From positions 1-9,741 of the forward strand of contig JAOUDF010000091.1 in NCBI GenBank assembly GCA_029859385.1: DNA of 9,741 bases, in the 5' to 3' direction. Source of the DNA: Nitrospirota bacterium (GTDB lineage: Bacteria > Nitrospirota > JAOUDF01). A model generated the notes under the pieces. The model searched no databases. It saw nothing but the letters and a program-made list of their open reading frames with translations, and was not told the origin of the DNA. A program made the position numbers and the translations under genes. Of this stretch, positions 7,206 through 9,741 are shown one piece after another (positions within the stretch are counted from its first letter, which is position 1; every line of letters starts with the position of its first letter).

Positions 7206-7246
7206 TGCCTTTATTAATCAGATATTAATATTGAGCATCGACTACC

Positions 7247-9741
7247 ATGCGTTACCGTAACGCAGTCTCTACTTCAGCAGCTCTTTTACTAACGCTCCTT
7301 CTGGGCATTGCATCAAGTGCCTTTGCCGTAGCTCCACCCACTTTCTCATACCAGTCGACGATCAAAAGTCCCCTGATTGTTCCTACCAATATAGCCAGTG
7401 ATACAGTCGGGAACCTCTTTGTCACCGATCTTATTGCCCAACAGGTTTTTGCCTTGACTCCAACCGGCACACTCAGGTTTACCCTCTCCTCAAGAAACGA
7501 CATGCCAAGAAGTGTTGCGACCGACTTTAATGATCGGATATTGGTCGGTTATCAGGCCGACGGTCAGCCGGGCTATGTCGCCTTGTACGACCGGGAAGGC
7601 AGATTCCTGCGCCTTATCGGTTCCGGGTATGGTGAATTCGGCAGTCCGGCCGGCATAGCGGTGAGCCTGAACACAGGGCGTATTTATGTAGTTGATTCAA
7701 TACAGAACAGGGTCAAGGTCTACGAAAGCAACGGTGACGCTGCTCTGGACATGGGGGGCTCACCCCTGCAATTCGGCTCTTACGGTCGCATCAGCAACTC
7801 TTCCCCTCTGTCGAATCCGGGAAAGTTCGACAGCCCCAGCGGTATCACCATTGACGCTATACGCAATGAGGTGTTGATAGCCGACAAGAATAACTATCGG
7901 GTCCAGATCTTTGACATGAGCGGCAACTTCAAAACTGCATTTGGGAAAGCCGCTACTTCCATGAACTGGGGCACTGAGCGCCCCCCATCGCACCTTATGG
8001 GCAGGTTTTACTCCATGCGAGGGCTCAGCGTCGACCACCTCGGAAGAATCTACGTTGTTGACCGAGACCTGTCGACAGTGCAGGTTCTGGACAGGAACGG
8101 AAACTTCCTTGCCTTTATCGGTGAACCAGGGTTTACCCCCGACAAGATGATCACCCCCATGGGCTGCTCCCTCGACAATCTGAATCGCCTTGTGGTAGTC
8201 GATCTCTACCTGAACCGCGCAACCATTTTTGCTCTTAACGCAGGACCTGCCATTCCCAATGTGGCTCCGCAAGCCCCGGTCAAGATGGGACCAACTGAGG
8301 GAAGTCTTCTCTACACCACAACACCTGTGCTTGCCGTGTACAATGCAAGAGACATCAACAACAACACGCTGGCGTACCGGTTCGAGATAGATACATCGCC
8401 CTATTTCAACAGTCATGATCTGGTCACCTTCACTACACCCCAGGGTACACCCTATACCGGTATTCAGACGCCTGCACTGCATGACCGCGGAACGTACTTC
8501 TGGCGGGTAAGGGCTGAAGAAACATCCACACCTGAGCACCTGGTCAGTGTATGGAGCACCATCAGCACATTCTCCATCTTTGTAAACAGTGCCCCGTCGG
8601 TGCCGTTTGGCCTCCTGCCTGGTAACGGCAACACCATCAACAAGACTGATTTCCTGAGCTGGGGCGCCTCCACAGACCCCAATACCGCAGACACCGTCAC
8701 CTACGCTCTCGAACTGTCGGAAACCGCTGACTTCTCGAAGATGCTCCAGTCGAGGAGCGGCCTGGCCGCCACGACGATCAGCATCGAGAGCCTTTTTGCG
8801 GGAACTGCCATAAAAGGCGAAACGCGCTACTACTGGCGGGTAAAGGCTACCGACAACTACAACGAGTCATCGGCATGGAGCAGCGCAAGCAGCTTCTTTG
8901 TCTTCGTTAATCAGTCTCCGTCGGTTCCGGCAGGTCTCTCGCCGAGTGACGGCAGCCTCATCAATAAGACCGACTCACTGAGTTGGGGCGCATCCACCGA
9001 CCCGAACGCAGGCGATACCGTCACCTATTCCCTGGAGCTTTCCGAAACCGCTGACTTCTCCAAGGTCATTCAATCAAGAAGCACCATGAGCGGCACCACT
9101 ATCAGCCTCGAAAGCCTCTTTGCGGGAACAACCATCAAGGGCAACATCCGCTATTACTGGCACGTGAAGGCCGTCGACAGTCACGGTGACTCCTCGGCAT
9201 GGAGCGGCACGAGCGGCTTCTTCGTCTTCGTCAACCTGCCGCCGTCCGTACCTGCCAGCCTTGTCCCCGGCAGTGATAGCCTCATTAACAAGACTGACGC
9301 CCTGAGCTGGGGTGCCTCTACCGACCCCAACTCCGGTGATGTCGTCACCTACTCACTGGAGCTTTCCGAAGCAGCCGACTTTTCCAGGGTCATTCAATCG
9401 AGAAGCGGCATGACCACCAGGTCTATCGGCATTGAAAACCTCTTCGCCGGAACCGCCATCAAGGGCAATACCCGCTACTACTGGCATGTTAAGGCAACCG
9501 ACAGCTACGGCGCATCTTCAGAGTGGAGCGTGTCCGGCAGCTTCTTTGTTATCGTCAACCTGCCCCCGACGACGCCTTCCAACCTCATGCCGGGCAACGA
9601 CAGCCTCATCAAGAAGTCCGACTTCCTGAGCTGGAGTGCGTCTACCGATCCCAACTCGGGCGATGTCATCACCTATGCGACGGAACTCTCGGAGACTGCT
9701 GATTTCGCCAAGGCCATTGATTCAAGGACCGAATGTCCGCA
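7247..9741 (+). CDS. Secreted NHL beta-propeller protein with tandem Fn3-like repeats (3' partial)
   Basis: The frame is open from the ATG at 7247 to the window edge (at least 831 codons). A Sec signal peptide ends near SSAFA (residue 27). Six NHL-type units span about 44-330; the clearest are SPAGIAVSLNTGRIYVVD (133-150), SPSGITIDAIRNEVLIAD (196-213) and MRGLSVDHLGRIYVVDRD (257-274). This predicts a six-bladed propeller. A divergent Fn3-like domain (341-449, with GTYFWRVRA) precedes three complete 108-residue repeats (450-557, 558-665, 666-773) and a fourth, cut copy. Each repeat has a SWGASTDPN-type strand, a VTY.LELSE.ADF strand and a RYYW.VKA.D strand followed by a SS.WS turn. No enzyme motif, haem motif or membrane anchor is visible. 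Binding or scaffolding outside the inner membrane is inferred. The ATG is the first start after the stop at 7232-7234, but it has no clear Shine-Dalgarno. Confidence 0.85.
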   Translation, partial: MRYRNAVSTSAALLLTLLLGIASSAFAVAPPTFSYQSTIKSPLIVPTNIASDTVGNLFVTDLIAQQVFALTPTGTLRFTLSSRNDMPRSVATDFNDRILVGYQADGQPGYVALYDREGRFLRLIGSGYGEFGSPAGIAVSLNTGRIYVVDSIQNRVKVYESNGDAALDMGGSPLQFGSYGRISNSSPLSNPGKFDSPSGITIDAIRNEVLIADKNNYRVQIFDMSGNFKTAFGKAATSMNWGTERPPSHLMGRFYSMRGLSVDHLGRIYVVDRDLSTVQVLDRNGNFLAFIGEPGFTPDKMITPMGCSLDNLNRLVVVDLYLNRATIFALNAGPAIPNVAPQAPVKMGPTEGSLLYTTTPVLAVYNARDINNNTLAYRFEIDTSPYFNSHDLVTFTTPQGTPYTGIQTPALHDRGTYFWRVRAEETSTPEHLVSVWSTISTFSIFVNSAPSVPFGLLPGNGNTINKTDFLSWGASTDPNTADTVTYALELSETADFSKMLQSRSGLAATTISIESLFAGTAIKGETRYYWRVKATDNYNESSAWSSASSFFVFVNQSPSVPAGLSPSDGSLINKTDSLSWGASTDPNAGDTVTYSLELSETADFSKVIQSRSTMSGTTISLESLFAGTTIKGNIRYYWHVKAVDSHGDSSAWSGTSGFFVFVNLPPSVPASLVPGSDSLINKTDALSWGASTDPNSGDVVTYSLELSEAADFSRVIQSRSGMTTRSIGIENLFAGTAIKGNTRYYWHVKATDSYGASSEWSVSGSFFVIVNLPPTTPSNLMPGNDSLIKKSDFLSWSASTDPNSGDVITYATELSETADFAKAIDSRTECP
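8594..9741 (+). repeat. 324-nt in-frame tandem repeat (three full copies plus a partial)
   Basis: Units begin at 8594, 8918, 9242 and 9566, exactly 324 nt apart, each at a proline-rich joint such as PSVPAGL or PPSVPASL. There are no length differences among the three complete units. Protein conservation is strong, while synonymous positions differ freely: LINKTD is CTCATCAATAAGACCGAC in copy 2 and CTCATTAACAAGACTGAC in copy 3. The array is therefore not a very recent duplication. The more distant domain at 8267-8593 looks like a diverged founder unit. The fourth copy runs off the window. Confidence 0.93.

Larger units (their letters stand above)
6960..7246. other. Repeat-rich, lower-GC intergenic region
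   Basis: No gene is visible in these 287 nt. Just after the protease gene, CGCCC (6968-6972) and GGGCG (6989-6993) could form a stem, but no T-run follows, so this is not a clear terminator. Further right are a 10-bp inverted repeat, a 10-bp direct repeat, four C-runs and a 12-bp palindrome followed by a run of eight T. A sigma-54-like promoter candidate precedes the next gene. No cyclic-dinucleotide riboswitch of the GEMM type was recognised. Confidence 0.75.

Noticed and set aside
6960..7246. Cyclic-dinucleotide (GEMM) riboswitch before the NHL gene
   Set aside because: Such elements often precede surface genes in Geobacter-type genomes, but the conserved core was not found here.
7760..8539. 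259-codon minus-strand open frame opposite the NHL gene
   Set aside because: It overlaps the propeller and the Fn3-like domain, which have clear protein-level conservation on the plus strand; its own translation shows no domain.

Overview
The window looks like the chromosome of a GC-rich, flagellated Gram-negative bacterium. P-ring, L-ring and rod genes show that it has an outer membrane. The gene order flgF-flgG-flgA-flgH-flgI, a sigma-54 promoter ahead of flgF, a DUF4124/retropepsin protein and a secreted NHL-repeat protein with Fn3-like repeats together fit the Desulfuromonadota (Geobacter and relatives). The taxon is an inference from context, not read from a marker gene. No rRNA, tRNA, CRISPR array or insertion sequence was seen.

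Positions 1-3990 (minus strand) are a flagellar basal-body operon read from right to left: flgF (proximal rod), flgG (distal rod), flgA (P-ring chaperone), flgH (L-ring lipoprotein) and flgI (P-ring, cut by the left edge). Gaps are 2-66 nt and each gene has its own Shine-Dalgarno. A near-perfect sigma-54 promoter (TGGCAC-N5-TTGCT, 4036-4051) lies just upstream of flgF. It shows that flgF starts at the GTG at 3990 and not at the ATG at 4110. Together the genes build the rod and the two bushings through which it crosses the peptidoglycan and outer membrane.

Positions 3991-4293 are a divergent control region. Positions 4294-6959 (plus strand) hold ettA, encoding the ABC-F translational throttle EttA, followed 32 nt later by an exported protein that joins a DUF4124 domain to a retropepsin-like aspartic protease domain. 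The two are probably co-transcribed.

Positions 6960-7246 are a lower-GC intergenic region rich in short repeats: a 10-bp inverted repeat, a 10-bp direct repeat, a 12-bp palindrome and four C-runs. A plausible sigma-54-like promoter also lies there. Positions 7247-9741 (plus strand, open at the right edge) are one long reading frame of at least 831 codons. It encodes a signal peptide, a six-unit NHL beta-propeller, one divergent Fn3-like domain and then an exact 324-nt (108-residue) tandem repeat. The last copy appears to lose register by one base near 9731, just before the window ends.

Most of the window is conventional. The least explained parts are the secreted propeller/repeat protein and the structured region upstream of it.
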